This document shows, piece by piece, positions 1-6,606 of a stretch of DNA of 15,124 nt. Numbering within the stretch: the first letter of the stretch is position 1; every line of letters starts with the position of its first letter. Source of the stretch: Galbitalea sp036271875 (GTDB taxonomy: Bacteria > Actinomycetota > Actinomycetes > Actinomycetales > Microbacteriaceae); the NCBI GenBank assembly GCA_036271875.1, contig DATAZU010000001.1, positions 1 to 15,124 of the forward strand. Reading direction: 5' to 3'. The position numbers and the translations under genes are program-made. Under the pieces are notes generated by a model. That model had not been told where the DNA came from and did not search any database. It saw only the letters and a list, made by a program, of their open reading frames with translations.

Positions 1-27
1 AAACGCACCGCACGGGGGCAAACGCGG

Positions 28-606
28 CTAGGAACGGGATCGGTACGCGCGGACTTTGGCTCGGTTGCCGCAGCGCTGCATCGAGCACCAACGACGGCTC
101 CCGGCACGGGAGTCATCGTAAAAGACGAGCTCGCAGTCGTCGGCAGCGCACTCGCGGACGCGTTCCCGATTGTCGGTTCCGAACATCCCGACCGCTTCTC
201 GCGCCATTGCCGAAAGCGCCTGCGCGGGCCGGATGCCGATTCGACCAGCCTGTCGCGTTGATCCGGCGAGCACCGGCGGGATGTCGGGAGTTGCGGCGTA
301 CAGGTTGAGCACGTCGATATCGTCCGACGACACTCCGCGGCCGCGAGCCAGCGCCGTCGCAATACCCGTGACCGCGTCGCGCAGCGCCTGGGCATCCTCG
401 AGTTCGCGGGCGCCGATTTCGCCACGGATGTCCGGAAATCGTCCCGTTAGCCAGTCGGCAACGGATTCCGGAACCCGAAACGTGCCGAAGTCGGTCGCGA
501 ACTCGGCGGTATAGACGAAGTCGAGAGCCGCCCCGCCGGCATCAAACCACCAGCGCTCCGCGCCGGGTGACCCGATCCACTGACCAGCGTCCTGCGAGAT
601 CGCCAT
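28..606 (-). CDS. CGNR zinc-finger protein, putative transcription regulator
   Basis: A 192-residue protein with the two-part architecture of the CGNR (ABATE plus zinc finger) family. The N-terminal part has a WWFDAGGAALDFVYT segment near residues 19-33, which resembles the LDF(V/L)NT opening of the family's ABATE domain. The C-terminal finger is C153-x4-C158-x15-C174-x4-C179, ending in the signature CGNR at 179-182 and a basic tail (RAKVRAYRSRS). The family is generally taken to bind DNA, with unknown ligands. I chose the ATG at 606. Longer readings run antisense through the SprT-like gene and lack family similarity. A weak GGTGG lies 4 nt before this ATG. It follows the SprT-like gene by 17 bp on the same strand, so the two are probably co-transcribed. 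The family call is firm; the regulatory target is unknown. Confidence 0.88.
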   Translation of the reverse strand: MAISQDAGQWIGSPGAERWWFDAGGAALDFVYTAEFATDFGTFRVPESVADWLTGRFPDIRGEIGARELEDAQALRDAVTGIATALARGRGVSSDDIDVLNLYAATPDIPPVLAGSTRQAGRIGIRPAQALSAMAREAVGMFGTDNRERVRECAADDCELVFYDDSRAGSRRWCSMQRCGNRAKVRAYRSRS

Positions 607-627
607 GTAACCACCGTACGCGGTTAC
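607..627. repeat. Inverted repeat directly before the CGNR gene
   Basis: Perfect 6-bp arms GTAACC (607-612) and GGTTAC (622-627) enclose a 9-bp centre containing the palindrome CGTACG (615-620). The element spans the stop codon of the SprT-like gene and ends at the base before the CGNR start codon. It could be an operator for the CGNR protein, or an RNA hairpin that hides its GGTGG ribosome site. A chance palindrome cannot be excluded. Confidence 0.4.
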
Positions 628-1136
628 CTGCCGGAATCGGCTGCAACGCTCCGCGAAACGACTCGATCTGGGCGGGCGGGCACGGCTCCACGTCGCTGCC
701 AGTTGATCGCGTTGGTCGGGTCGAATCGACGAGAGCATCGACCGCAGGCGAGAACTCCGCGCGGCTGCTTGTAGCGGTAGTGAACGTGACCGGCCGGACA
801 GGTGCCGATCCACGGCGCGAATTCGGACGCGATCGCTCCGTCGTGAGTTCGCTTTCCGACATATCCGATGCCCTTCGCGATCGACCGCCAGCGCGGCCCG
901 TGGCCGACCCGCGGGCCGGCGAGCGCGTGCGCTACCTCGTGCAACAGAACCTGGTGGATCTCGTCATCCTCGTAGCGCCCCGCGAGATGGCGGGACACCG
1001 AGATGCGGCGTTTGTCGAAATTGCACAGCCCGGCGCGGGTCTTCGCGTTGTCGAAACCGAACGTCCAGACGGTCGGATCGAGGTGTAGCGCGATGAGCGC
1101 TTCCGCCCATTTCCGCACCCGGTCCAGATCAGCCAC
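624..1136 (-). CDS. SprT-like zinc metalloprotease domain protein
   Basis: A 170-residue SprT-like protein. The metalloprotease motif HEVAH is at residues 66-70 and a third candidate zinc ligand, H79, sits in the following GHGPRW stretch, as in SprT/Spartan-type domains. A C-terminal zinc ribbon is suggested by C113, H117, C131 and C134 (CPAGH...CGRC). Family members are intracellular peptidases or peptidase-like proteins. Eukaryotic Spartan cleaves DNA-protein crosslinks, but the role of short bacterial members is largely unassigned, so substrate and pathway are not claimed. The start is a GTG at 1136 with no Shine-Dalgarno. A TAGATT box lies 6 nt upstream, which fits a leaderless mRNA. The CGNR gene follows after 17 bp. 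Catalytic residues look intact. Confidence 0.87.
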   Translation of the reverse strand: MADLDRVRKWAEALIALHLDPTVWTFGFDNAKTRAGLCNFDKRRISVSRHLAGRYEDDEIHQVLLHEVAHALAGPRVGHGPRWRSIAKGIGYVGKRTHDGAIASEFAPWIGTCPAGHVHYRYKQPRGVLACGRCSRRFDPTNAINWQRRGAVPARPDRVVSRSVAADSGR

Positions 1137-1142
1137 GAATCG

Positions 1143-1148
1143 AATCTA
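1143..1148 (-). promoter_or_regulatory. Candidate -10 box of a leaderless promoter
   Basis: Read on the minus strand, TAGATT matches TANNNT and is separated by 6 nt (CGATTC) from the GTG start of the SprT-like gene. That spacing would place the transcription start at the start codon. No convincing -35 box is seen. No ribosome site precedes the gene, which supports the idea. The rest of the 105-bp gap (1137-1241) shows no gene or clear terminator. Confidence 0.45.
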
Positions 1149-1241
1149 GGCTGCCCGGCTGACTTCGCGCTGACCGGCGCACGGCACGCGCAGTTCCTCT
1201 CCGAAATCGTCACGGTGAAGGAGCAGAGCCGCCCCCGGGTG

Positions 1242-2135
1242 TCAGTGGATGTCCTTGTGCGGCCGCACCTGGAAGATGCTTCTGGCGGGCGGCGGTGAGG
1301 GAATTGCGGTCGCATCCGTGGTGATGGGAGCGCCGGCGATCCAGTCGCGCAGTTCTTTGCCCGTGACGACCTGAGCCGGATGCGGTCCCCCGGCGAGCAA
1401 CCTCGGTATCCATTCCAGGGGTAGCGTCTGCCGCGACCCGACCATCACGACGTTGCCGAATCGACGCCCCTTGACCACCTGCGCTTCCGCCAGGATGGCG
1501 ACGTCTCCCACGGCGGTGAGCAGCGTTGCCACCTGGGACCGGGCGAACTTGAGGCCAGGCCCGTCGGCGATGTTGACCGCGATGACTCCGTCCGGCTTCA
1601 GGAGGCGAGCGGCCTCACGGTAGAACTCGAGGCTCGTGACGTGGGCGGGAGTGCGCGCACCGCTGAAGATATCCACGATGACGAGGTCAACCGTCCCGAC
1701 GAGTCCCGCGGGCAGGCGAGCAAGGACGGCCCGCGCGTCGCCGTAACGAATCCGGATTGACGCATCCTTCGGTAGCGGAATCTGCGACCGCACCAATTCG
1801 ACGACATCTTTTTCGAGTTCGATGACCTGCTGTCGAGAGCCCGATCGCGTCGCGTGGATGTACCGGGGAAGGGTAAGTGCGCCGGCACCGAGATGAACGA
1901 CGGTGATCGGCTCGCCGGGCATCCCGAGCTGGTCGATGACGTGGCCGATGCGCTGAACGTACTCGAAGAACAGTTGCGAGTTGTCCTGCGTGCTGACGTG
2001 TGACTGGGGCGTGCCATCGACGACGAGCATGAAGCCGCCGGGAACCCAGCGATCGGGTTCGAGCACCGCGAGGAATCCGCTCGACTTCAGAACAACGTGT
2101 GGATGCTCGGCCATCCCTCGATTCTGCACCTCCAC
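1242..2135 (-). CDS. Spermidine synthase-like, SAM-dependent methyltransferase-fold protein
   Basis: A 297-residue protein with a Rossmann methyltransferase-like core. Motif I is VVHLGAGALTLPRYI (residues 79-93). The acidic residue after strand 2 is in VIELEKD (104-110), motif II is YGDAR (131-135), and the strand-4 motif is DLVIVDIFSG (150-159). This order matches the spermidine synthase superfamily, whose members move aminopropyl or methyl groups from SAM derivatives. The putrescine-site motifs of true spermidine synthases are not evident, so polyamine synthesis is not asserted; many actinobacterial relatives are annotated this way on fold alone. The GTG at 2135 has GGAG 7 nt upstream. The alternative ATG at 2114 (290 residues) has GGAGG 14 nt away, so 2135 is preferred. 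The gene is divergent from the membrane protein/two-component operon. No transmembrane segments are obvious, so it is likely cytosolic. Confidence 0.82.
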   Translation of the reverse strand: MEVQNRGMAEHPHVVLKSSGFLAVLEPDRWVPGGFMLVVDGTPQSHVSTQDNSQLFFEYVQRIGHVIDQLGMPGEPITVVHLGAGALTLPRYIHATRSGSRQQVIELEKDVVELVRSQIPLPKDASIRIRYGDARAVLARLPAGLVGTVDLVIVDIFSGARTPAHVTSLEFYREAARLLKPDGVIAVNIADGPGLKFARSQVATLLTAVGDVAILAEAQVVKGRRFGNVVMVGSRQTLPLEWIPRLLAGGPHPAQVVTGKELRDWIAGAPITTDATAIPSPPPARSIFQVRPHKDIH

Positions 2136-2174
2136 CCGGCATCTCCACCCCGGATTCCACCCGCGGGCGGTGCT

Positions 2175-2208
2175 GGATGTGACATCCGGCGGGCAGTCTT
2201 GTTACATC
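2175..2208. promoter_or_regulatory. Direct repeats TGTNACATC in the divergent promoter region
   Basis: TGTGACATC (2178-2186) and TGTTACATC (2200-2208) match at 8 of 9 positions and start exactly 22 bp apart, about two helical turns. The first copy is also part of a perfect palindrome, GGATGTgACATCC (2175-2187). They lie 30-60 bp before the membrane protein start and overlap its likely promoter. A NarL-type regulator dimer pair could bind here, so autoregulation by the downstream response regulator is plausible. This is inference. Confidence 0.4.
2179..2207 (+). promoter_or_regulatory. Possible promoter of the membrane protein/two-component operon
   Basis: A GTGACA box (2179-2184) is followed after 17 bp by TTACAT (2202-2207). 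The expected start, near 2214, would give a leader of about 26 nt containing AAGGAG. The -10 match is weak, and the boxes coincide with the TGTNACATC repeats. Confidence 0.3.
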
Positions 2209-2239
2209 TACTTGAAGGACCTACAGAAGGAGCACTCCC

Positions 2240-2794
2240 GTGTTGTCCGTGCAGAACATCGCATACGCCGTTCTCGCCCTCGGCGTGATCGGCTGGATCA
2301 TGTACCGCCAGCTGACCTGGCAGGTGGTGAACCCGTCGCGAATGTGGCGCATGCCGATCATCCTCGCCGTCGTTGGCGTGGTCGAGCTGCTGCAGGTCAA
2401 GGGCACGGCAACTGTTTCTGCCACGGACCTCGCTATCCTCGGCGGCGAGCTGGTCATCGCGCTCGGCGTCGGTGCTCTCATGGGCGTGCTCGCACGGTTC
2501 CGCACCCGACCGCAGCGAGCGACGGATGTCTCGTCGCGCCGCAGCGACGGGACGCCCGGCAACTGGAGCCCGACCAATACCGTGATCGAGTCCCGCACGG
2601 GTGGTTGGGGTGCTGGGCTCTGGGTCGTCATGATTGCGGTGCGCGTCGGGATCGAGTTCGGCGCGCGCGCCCTCGACAACTCTGCGCTGATCAGTTCCAT
2701 CGGAATCGTCATGTTTGTCATCGCGGCCAACCGCATCGCGCGAGTGCTGGTCATCGCATACCGGCTGGATCACAAGCACTTCCAGAACGCATGA
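2240..2794 (+). CDS. CcdC/DUF1453-like integral membrane protein
   Basis: A 184-residue protein with about five hydrophobic segments (roughly residues 5-22, 37-52, 62-85, 122-140 and 148-172). A polar, arginine-rich loop at about 86-120 separates the first three from the last two. Size, topology and motifs such as RMPI near residue 37 suggest the CcdC/DUF1453 family, whose function is poorly defined. The GTG start has AAGGAG (2227-2232) 7 nt upstream, the best ribosome site in this operon. The sensor kinase start follows its stop by 7 nt, so the protein is probably made with the kinase and regulator. It could act as an accessory membrane component or be the operon's effector. The family assignment is from pattern memory and moderate; the membrane nature is clear. 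Confidence 0.7.
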   Translation: MLSVQNIAYAVLALGVIGWIMYRQLTWQVVNPSRMWRMPIILAVVGVVELLQVKGTATVSATDLAILGGELVIALGVGALMGVLARFRTRPQRATDVSSRRSDGTPGNWSPTNTVIESRTGGWGAGLWVVMIAVRVGIEFGARALDNSALISSIGIVMFVIAANRIARVLVIAYRLDHKHFQNA

Positions 2795-2801
2795 TTGGTT
2801 C

Positions 2802-3938
2802 ATGAACGACTACGTCGGCAGTAGCAACAGCTGGCTGGGGCGAAGCCTCACCATTCTGGGGTTTCTCGCCGTCGGTACTGCGGTCGTCCTCCAGTACTCG
2901 CGCGGACAGTTGGCGCTCTGGCTGCTGGCCAGCGCGCTGGCATCATGCGTCGGCTGGCTGTTGCTGAGCGTCTTCCGACTTCGCGGGCCCATCGTCTCGC
3001 TGATTCTGCTCGCGGTGATGGCGCTTGGCGGCGGCATCGCTGCCACAGCCACAGGAGTCAGCACCCTTGTCCCCGCTGCGATCGCGGTGCTCTGGTTGAC
3101 TCGTGATCTTCGAAGACCGGTGGGGTGGGGCGCCGGTCTCGGTGTCGTGACGATGATTCTTCTCATCGCCGCGAACACGCTCGTGCCCGTCGCCCCGCTG
3201 CAACTGCTCACCATGGAAGCCGGCATCGTCGTCGCATTTTTGGCCGGCGAGAGTCGCAGGCAGTTCCTGCTTGGGGAGATCCGCTCAAACAATCTGATTG
3301 AGGAACAGGCGCGCGCAGATGTCCTCGCCGCTCGTCAGCAGATCGCTCACGACATCCACGATGTTCTCGCTCACAGTCTTGGCGGTCTGGTCATCCAACT
3401 GGATGCGGTTGACGCGCTTCTCGATTCGGGCGACATCGAGGCGGCGGCCGCGAAGGTTCGGGATGCGCGTGCGCTCGCTGCCGAGGGTCTCGGCGAGGCG
3501 CGACGCGCTGTTGCCGCCCTGAGCGCGGAACAGGAAGACTCCTCAGTTCGCGTGGACGGTTCGGTCGTCGCGGCGGACATTGAGGCGCTCGTGGATGCGC
3601 ACCGCACGCTCGGTGGCATTGCCCGATTTGTCGAGAAGGGCCGTCGGGGCGAGGTGACGGGACCGCTTGCGAATGCCCTGCGCCGCGCGGTGCAGGAGGG
3701 ACTGACCAATGCCCGTAAGCACGCCCCCGGAAAGCCGGTGACCGTGTCGCTCCTGTGGCGTTCCGACGGGGTCGGCGTCGAGATCTCGAATCCGGTTGGC
3801 GCCATCGAGCAGGCCTCGGGTGGTGGGCACGGACTCGTCGGGATGCGCGATCGCTTCTCCGCGCTGCCGGGCGGTGCAGTGACCTCCGGGGTCAACGCCG
3901 GCAGATTCGTAGTGACGGCGCAGGCGGCGACGGCATGA
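2802..3938 (+). CDS. HisKA_3-type sensor histidine kinase
   Basis: A 378-residue membrane sensor kinase. The N-terminal 150 residues hold several hydrophobic segments with short loops and no large extracellular domain, resembling kinases that sense the membrane or work with a membrane partner. The dimerisation and phosphoacceptor region is QQIAHDIHDVLAHSLGG (about 179-195) with H186 as the likely phosphorylated histidine. The ATPase domain shows the N box around LTNARKHAPG (301-310) and the G box GGHGLVGMRDR (341-351). The kinase should phosphorylate the adjacent regulator. I chose the ATG at 2802 because earlier in-frame residues overlap the upstream gene and are not membrane-like. Its ribosome site is weak, so translation probably couples to the gene ending 7 nt before. 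Its stop overlaps the regulator start (ATGA). The signal sensed is unknown. Confidence 0.93.
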   Translation: MNDYVGSSNSWLGRSLTILGFLAVGTAVVLQYSRGQLALWLLASALASCVGWLLLSVFRLRGPIVSLILLAVMALGGGIAATATGVSTLVPAAIAVLWLTRDLRRPVGWGAGLGVVTMILLIAANTLVPVAPLQLLTMEAGIVVAFLAGESRRQFLLGEIRSNNLIEEQARADVLAARQQIAHDIHDVLAHSLGGLVIQLDAVDALLDSGDIEAAAAKVRDARALAAEGLGEARRAVAALSAEQEDSSVRVDGSVVAADIEALVDAHRTLGGIARFVEKGRRGEVTGPLANALRRAVQEGLTNARKHAPGKPVTVSLLWRSDGVGVEISNPVGAIEQASGGGHGLVGMRDRFSALPGGAVTSGVNAGRFVVTAQAATA

Positions 3939-4573
3939 GCGAACTGATTCGCGTCGTCGTGGTCGATGACCAGGCCATCGTTCGGGAGGGGCTCGTCACC
4001 GTGCTTTCGCTGCTGTCCGACATCGAGGTGCTCGGCGAGGCTGGCGACGGGAAGGCCGCCGTCGAGCTCGTCGATTCCCTGCTGCCCGACGTGGTGCTCA
4101 TGGATCTTCGGATGCCCGAGCTCGGCGGTCTCGAAGCGACCAGGGCGATCACTCGGGCGCATCCGGAAATCGGTGTACTCATCCTCACCACGTTCGCTGA
4201 GGAGGCGTCTGTGGTCGAAGTTCTGCGGGCCGGTGCCAAGGGATTTCTCACCAAGGACGCTGACCGTGCCGAGGTCGCCGCGGCGGTGCGCGCCGTCGCG
4301 CAGGGGCACACGACGCTGGGCGGCGAACTCGGCGCCCAGCTAGTTGCCGGTCGCTCGGCCGCATCTGAGCGTCGCGACCTGGCCGCGCGCTTCAATCTCA
4401 CTCCCCGCGAGGAGGAGGTGCTCGCGCTCATTGGCAAGGGCCTCAGTAACAACGAGATCGCCGCGAAGCTCTTCGTCGGGATCGCGACGGTGAAGACGCA
4501 CATCAACGCGATCTTCGCGAAGCTCGGCGTTCGCGACCGCGCGCAGGCAATGGCGCTGCTGCATTCCTCCTAG
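3935..4573 (+). CDS. NarL/FixJ-family response regulator with LuxR-type HTH
   Basis: A 212-residue two-domain regulator. The receiver domain has the acidic pair D11-D12, phosphoacceptor D57 in VLMDLRMP, the switch threonine in LILTTF (T85/T86) and K107 in FLTKD. The C-terminal LuxR-type helix-turn-helix (about 152-212) has the usual LTPREEEVLALIGKGLSNNE start and the recognition-helix segment TVKTHINAIFAKLGVRDRAQ. Phosphorylated regulators of this family dimerise and bind inverted or direct half-sites upstream of target genes. The ATG at 3935 overlaps the kinase stop by four bases, so translation is coupled and cognate pairing is very likely. The target may include its own promoter (see 2175-2208). 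All catalytic residues look intact. Confidence 0.95.
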   Translation: MSELIRVVVVDDQAIVREGLVTVLSLLSDIEVLGEAGDGKAAVELVDSLLPDVVLMDLRMPELGGLEATRAITRAHPEIGVLILTTFAEEASVVEVLRAGAKGFLTKDADRAEVAAAVRAVAQGHTTLGGELGAQLVAGRSAASERRDLAARFNLTPREEEVLALIGKGLSNNEIAAKLFVGIATVKTHINAIFAKLGVRDRAQAMALLHSS

Positions 4574-4595
4574 GTCCCTGCGCTTGTCGAAGGGC
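4573..4595 (+). repeat. Dispersed repeat, copy 1
   Basis: This 23-bp stretch begins at the last base of the response regulator stop codon. It contains CCCTGCGCTTGTCGAAGGG and matches, in the opposite orientation, the copy at 7139-7161 at 22 of 23 positions (GCGC here, GAGC there). The core is a short motif I recall as dispersed in many actinobacterial and some other high-GC genomes. No T-run follows, so it is not a classical terminator. Confidence 0.7.
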
Positions 4596-4614
4596 TCACG
4601 ATTGCACTACCTCC

Positions 4615-4620
4615 TACGCT
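4615..4620 (+). promoter_or_regulatory. Candidate -10 box of a leaderless promoter
   Basis: TACGCT matches TANNNT and lies 7 nt before the ATG at 4628. No Shine-Dalgarno is present in the gap GGGACCC. No -35 box is recognised at the usual distance. Confidence 0.35.
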
Positions 4621-4627
4621 GGGACCC

Positions 4628-5527
4628 ATGGCAGATCGCGACCACCTCGCGCGTGCACTGTGGACACTCTTCGAGCCAGTGCACGCCTCCACTTACTTTT
4701 CAACCGAGGCCCGCGAGGCGCTCGCCGCGATTGGTCTGACCCGCTACTGGGATGGCTACTTCGCGGGTCGCTCTGCTCCGATGGGCGCGCTGTCTGGCGC
4801 TCCCGTCGTCGCCATGTTCAGCGGATTCGCCCCGTTCCTCGTTGACCGGGCGCTCCCTGCGGTCTGGTCTGTCGCAACTCCCGAGCAAGTGATCGAGGCC
4901 CGTTACGTCGGCGCCGCCGCGACCCTGCGCGCGATCATCCCGGACGAGAAGGTGATCGCTGTTGCCGCGGATGCACTGACTCCGCTCGTCGTTGACCTCG
5001 ACACGATTGGTCGCCCGCTTTCCGCCGCATATGCGGCACTACCCCTCGAGGATGATCCGTATCGCCGTCTGTGGCAGGTCGCTGGAACCCTCCGCGAGCA
5101 CCGCGGCGACGGCCACGTGATTGCGCTCGTCAGCCTCGGCATCTCGGGTCTCACAACGCTCGTGCTTCGCGCCGGAGTCGACCTCGACGCGACTTCGATG
5201 AAGAAGGCGCGCGGCTGGACCGACGAGGAGTGGGATGTGGAGGCCGAGCGTCTCGTCGAGCGCGGTCTGCTCACGCCTGATCGACGCATCAGTCCTGCTG
5301 GCGCGCATCTGCTCGACCAAGCCGAGGGTCTCACCAACCGACTCGCCATCGGCCCGCTGGCCTCGCTCAGCCACGACGACATCCGTGCGGTCGCCACAAA
5401 ACTGCACCCGATCGCGAGCGCCGTTGCGTCCCTATTCCCGTACCCGAACCCGATCGGGATGCCGGTTTCCTGGAACCCCGACGCCGACGCGGACGCGCGA
5501 ATGATCGCGGAATCGCCGACACGCTGA
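4628..5527 (+). CDS. SCO6745-family protein
   Basis: A 299-residue protein resembling the actinobacterial family named after Streptomyces SCO6745. The N-terminal signature LWTLFEPVHASTYFS (residues 11-25) is followed by LTRYWDGYFAGRSAPMG (37-53) and GFAPFLVDRALPAVWS (66-81), all as I recall for the family. The C-terminal third contains a probable winged-helix-like segment (about 195-235: WTDEEWDVEAERLVERGLL then ISPAGAHLLDQAEG) similar to MarR-like domains. No enzyme motif is visible and the family's molecular role is not established, so none is given. The protein has no signal peptide. It stands behind the two-component operon but probably has its own leaderless promoter (TACGCT at 4615). 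The 54-bp gap before it holds a dispersed repeat. The start is supported by alignment of the N-terminal signature. Confidence 0.8.
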   Translation: MADRDHLARALWTLFEPVHASTYFSTEAREALAAIGLTRYWDGYFAGRSAPMGALSGAPVVAMFSGFAPFLVDRALPAVWSVATPEQVIEARYVGAAATLRAIIPDEKVIAVAADALTPLVVDLDTIGRPLSAAYAALPLEDDPYRRLWQVAGTLREHRGDGHVIALVSLGISGLTTLVLRAGVDLDATSMKKARGWTDEEWDVEAERLVERGLLTPDRRISPAGAHLLDQAEGLTNRLAIGPLASLSHDDIRAVATKLHPIASAVASLFPYPNPIGMPVSWNPDADADARMIAESPTR

Positions 5528-5571
5528 AGATGCTGAGTCAATCGAACTAGTGGTCCCGGGAAGGGGGAGAG

Positions 5572-5967
5572 ATGCAGGTTGCGGGTGGCGACTTCATCGA
5601 GACGAGTCAAATCTGGGGTGGGCGGAATGAGTTCAACGAGGCTTGGCAGCCGCTACTGAGCAATCTGGCTCGCCTCATTTCCGAACTTGGCGGCCAGTTC
5701 GAAGGCTCACCACGAATCTGGATTGAGTTCCTGATGGCCGGAACAATTTGGGAGCCCGAATTCGAGGGTGTCAGAACCGGCTCTTACTACAGGACAACCG
5801 ACCAACTGAAGATTCAGGTCACCTTGCCTCAATCGCCAAGTTCAGACAGAGGAGCGTACTTCGCGGAAAGGATGCGCAGCGTGCTCCAAGAGGCGGAAGC
5901 CTGGGGCATCCGCCGTAAACAGCCGGTGGATCTGCGACCCCTTGTCGGAGTCATCCGCCGATTGTGA
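5572..5967 (+). CDS. Hypothetical protein, unrecognised, Trp-rich
   Basis: A 131-residue soluble protein that I do not recognise. It contains five tryptophans (W15, W25, W50, W60, W111), an acidic to neutral first half and a more basic C-terminus (RRKQPVDLRPLVGVIRRL). No signal peptide or transmembrane segment is visible. It is supported as a real gene by a very strong ribosome site (AAGGGGGAGAG at 5561-5571 just before the ATG) and by its place between a plus-strand gene 44 bp upstream and a convergent gene. Codon choice is looser than in neighbours, with more A/T in third positions (for example TCA, ATT, AAT, TTG), which may mean recent acquisition. Short orphan genes like this sometimes encode immunity-type proteins, but nothing here shows that. 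Confidence 0.7.
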   Translation: MQVAGGDFIETSQIWGGRNEFNEAWQPLLSNLARLISELGGQFEGSPRIWIEFLMAGTIWEPEFEGVRTGSYYRTTDQLKIQVTLPQSPSSDRGAYFAERMRSVLQEAEAWGIRRKQPVDLRPLVGVIRRL

Positions 5968-6028
5968 GCTGGCGCATGTAGCTGGAGAGCGCGACCTTAC
6001 GACGCCGAGAAGCCGTCATGGTCGGTGG

Positions 6029-6060
6029 GGCGATCGTCGCTTCATCGCTGGGCGATCGCC
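6029..6060. terminator. Hairpin between convergent genes, possible terminator
   Basis: Perfect 8-bp arms GGCGATCG (6029-6036) and CGATCGCC (6053-6060) enclose a 16-nt loop. They sit between the stop of the 131-residue protein (5967) and the stop of the convergent membrane protein (6067). Its position suits bidirectional termination, but there is no U-tract on either strand. Just beyond it is a 10-bp palindrome, GTACTAGTAC (6064-6073), which contains the leftward gene's TAG. Confidence 0.4.
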
Positions 6061-6066
6061 GGGGTA

Positions 6067-6606
6067 CTAGTACTGCTCGATGGTCGTGGTGAAGCGCTCG
6101 CCGTTCCAGGTCCAGCGGTCGTTGCCCTCCTGGAGCGTGAGGCCATCCTGCGCAAAGTCGGCTGGAGTGGCACACGATGAGCCGGCGTAGATTCCCTGGG
6201 TGGGCGACGGGTTCACGCTGCTGAAAAGCAGGCAGAGCCGGTCGGCAGTGCGCCCGATCCAGAGGGTCGATCCGTCGTCCGTGGTGAGGATGCGGTGAAC
6301 AGTGCTCGCGTCAACAGCAGTTGCTGTGAGAAAAGTCGGTGCCGGGAAGTTGTCGAGGCTGGTTCGTGTGGTGCCCAGGGCGTGGAGAGCGGCGATCACC
6401 TTTGGTGGGGTCGGTGGGAAGGCGAAGGGATCGAGGCTTCGGGACGGGCTCGGAGTGGGCCCTTCGACGGTCCCAGGTACTCCGCTTTTGCCAGCGGCGG
6501 GGGCGGCGAAGAGAGCGGGAGACTCGCGGACCACCACGATGCCTCCGATCAGACCGATGACGAGGCTAACAATGAGAGCGGCGATGGCGTAGCTGCGCGG
6601 ATACAT
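6067..6606 (-). CDS. Membrane-anchored hypothetical protein, paralogue of upstream gene
   Basis: A 179-residue protein with a very short cytoplasmic N-terminus, one transmembrane segment (about residues 7-26), a Pro/Ser/Thr-rich linker (about 40-68) and an extracytoplasmic C-terminal domain. The C-terminal domain has STVHRILTTDDGSTLWIGR (101-119), cysteines C125 and C145 that could form a disulfide, and a final WTWNGERFTTTIEQY. The same motifs end the upstream neighbour, so the two are tandem paralogues. I recognise no known domain. The ATG at 6606 overlaps the upstream stop by one base (TGATG), which points to coupled translation. A longer reading from 6651 would merely overlap the neighbour's coding end. 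Function unknown; surface location inferred. Confidence 0.8.
   Translation of the reverse strand: MYPRSYAIAALIVSLVIGLIGGIVVVRESPALFAAPAAGKSGVPGTVEGPTPSPSRSLDPFAFPPTPPKVIAALHALGTTRTSLDNFPAPTFLTATAVDASTVHRILTTDDGSTLWIGRTADRLCLLFSSVNPSPTQGIYAGSSCATPADFAQDGLTLQEGNDRWTWNGERFTTTIEQY

Noticed and set aside
607..813. 69-residue N-terminal extension of the CGNR protein
   Set aside because: It runs through the SprT-like coding region in another frame and is basic, serine/arginine-rich shadow sequence; the ATG at 606 begins the family-like part.
1242..2135. Reading this gene as a true spermidine synthase of polyamine metabolism
   Set aside because: Only the SAM-binding fold is evident; the substrate-site signature is not seen and no other polyamine gene is nearby.
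2715..2801. 29-residue N-terminal extension of the sensor kinase
   Set aside because: It overlaps the end of the membrane protein gene and has no ribosome site or membrane character; the ATG at 2802 fits better.
4573..4600. Terminator after the response regulator
   Set aside because: The sequence is a dispersed repeat with no strong stem followed by a T-run.
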